35,447 bases of DNA from an uncultured Methylococcaceae bacterium (GTDB lineage: Bacteria > Pseudomonadota > Gammaproteobacteria > Methylococcales > Methylococcaceae): assembly GCA_903911305.1 (NCBI GenBank), contig CAIWDB010000308.1, positions 1 to 35,447 of the forward strand. Direction: 5' to 3'. Each line of letters opens with the position of its first letter. Positions within the stretch are counted from its first letter, which is position 1. The notes under the pieces are model-generated. The model worked only from the letters and a program-made list of their open reading frames with translations, made no database searches and was not told where the DNA came from. This document shows positions 35,237 to 35,447 of this stretch, one piece after another. A program made the position numbers and the translations under genes.

Positions 35237-35253
35237 TTGCGCGTCTTGCGCAA
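35237..35253 (-). promoter_or_regulatory. Small hairpin beside serA ribosome binding site
   Basis: Six-base arms TTGCGC and GCGCAA with a 5-base loop, directly next to the AGGA of serA (35233-35236 on the plus strand). Could influence translation; inference only. Confidence 0.3.
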
Positions 35254-35287
35254 TATGATTTTTTAATTATCGAGTGATTGACATTAT

Positions 35288-35347
35288 TTCGTCCTGAAAC
35301 CGTTTTCGGGCGGGCAAATCAGCTTTTACCCGCCCTATAAGGACGAA
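35288..35347. repeat. Nested inverted repeat between serC and serA
   Basis: An outer 8-bp stem (TTCGTCCT 35288-35295 with AGGACGAA 35340-35347) encloses an inner 7-bp stem (GGGCGGG 35308-35314 with CCCGCCC 35329-35335). The outer arm begins one base from the serC stop. A T-run after the inner stem is short and broken, so termination is uncertain. Confidence 0.6.
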
Positions 35348-35348
35348 C

Positions 35349-35447
35349 TTATCCGTTTTTGCGTTCAAATTCAGCCATGAACGCGATCAACGCATCCACA
35401 CCCGCCATAGGCATGGCATTGTAAATGCTTGCGCGCATTCCGCCAAC
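35349..35447 (-). CDS. serC: Phosphoserine aminotransferase, C-terminal end only
   Basis: The last 32 codons plus the stop of serC, cut by the window edge. [20 protein letters not shown] followed by [12 protein letters not shown] matches the C-terminus of SerC. It is on the minus strand and immediately upstream of serA, so both phosphorylated serine-pathway enzymes lie together. The remaining N-terminal part lies beyond the window. Confidence 0.95.
   Translation of the reverse strand, partial: VGGMRASIYNAMPMAGVDALIAFMAEFERKNG

Noticed and set aside
1-35447. CRISPR arrays, tRNA/rRNA genes, transposases, integrases, replication origin
   Set aside because: Looked for by eye on both strands; nothing with the expected repeats, conserved cores or enzyme motifs.

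Overview
The window looks like chromosomal DNA from a gammaproteobacterium. The evidence is gene order: yhbY<>rlmE-ftsH, and a long minus-strand cluster serC-serA-pheA-hisC-tyrA-aroA-cmk-rpsA-ihfB-lapB. A methanotroph-like (Methylococcales-type) relative is a guess from overall feel only. Most genes are intact, tightly packed housekeeping genes. No rRNA, tRNA, CRISPR array or transposase gene was seen.

Layout. (a) 1-4033: a small secreted protein, a hairpin repeat, yhbY (-), rlmE (+), ftsH (+) and its terminator. (b) 4034-7165: a small membrane protein converging on two minus-strand envelope genes, a DUF2272 lipoprotein and a 598-residue secreted protein with a possible Cys-His-Asp site. (c) 7313-17090 (+): thiD, then a signalling block of a 1219-residue hybrid histidine kinase, a REC-GGDEF diguanylate cyclase and a QseB/QseC-type two-component pair, followed by tex. 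(d) 17091-20047: a small accessory islet between tex and cinA. It holds an antitoxin-like gene with a 33-codon partner, a DUF4365/DUF1817 gene broken by two frameshifts, a hairpin-bearing gap, and a probably truncated ImmA/IrrE-type protein that runs into cinA. (e) 20037-25082: cinA, a sterol desaturase/fatty acid hydroxylase-family membrane enzyme (-), recD without recB/recC beside it (-), a glutathione peroxidase (+) and a small lipoprotein (-). (f) 25153-35447 (-): the amino-acid/aromatic biosynthesis cluster running through cmk and rpsA to ihfB, lapB and a small tail-anchored protein.

How the genes work together. SerC and SerA make serine precursors. AroA supplies the last intermediate before chorismate, PheA and TyrA split chorismate-derived prephenate toward Phe and Tyr, and HisC is the aminotransferase of the block. 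Cmk and ribosomal protein S1 follow, then the nucleoid protein IHF-beta and the LPS-control protein LapB. The hybrid kinase ends in REC and HPt domains and is followed 20 bases later by a REC-GGDEF protein, so a phosphorelay controlling c-di-GMP is the simplest reading.

The least ordinary observations are the doubly frameshifted DUF4365-DUF1817 gene, the antitoxin-like pair bracketed by two related short repeats, a C10 tract inside recD, a CinA whose C-terminal amidase signature has decayed, the pair of envelope proteins in (b), and a strong terminator directly against the ihfB start. I do not see a clearly new multi-gene system; the islet in (d) is the best place to look.
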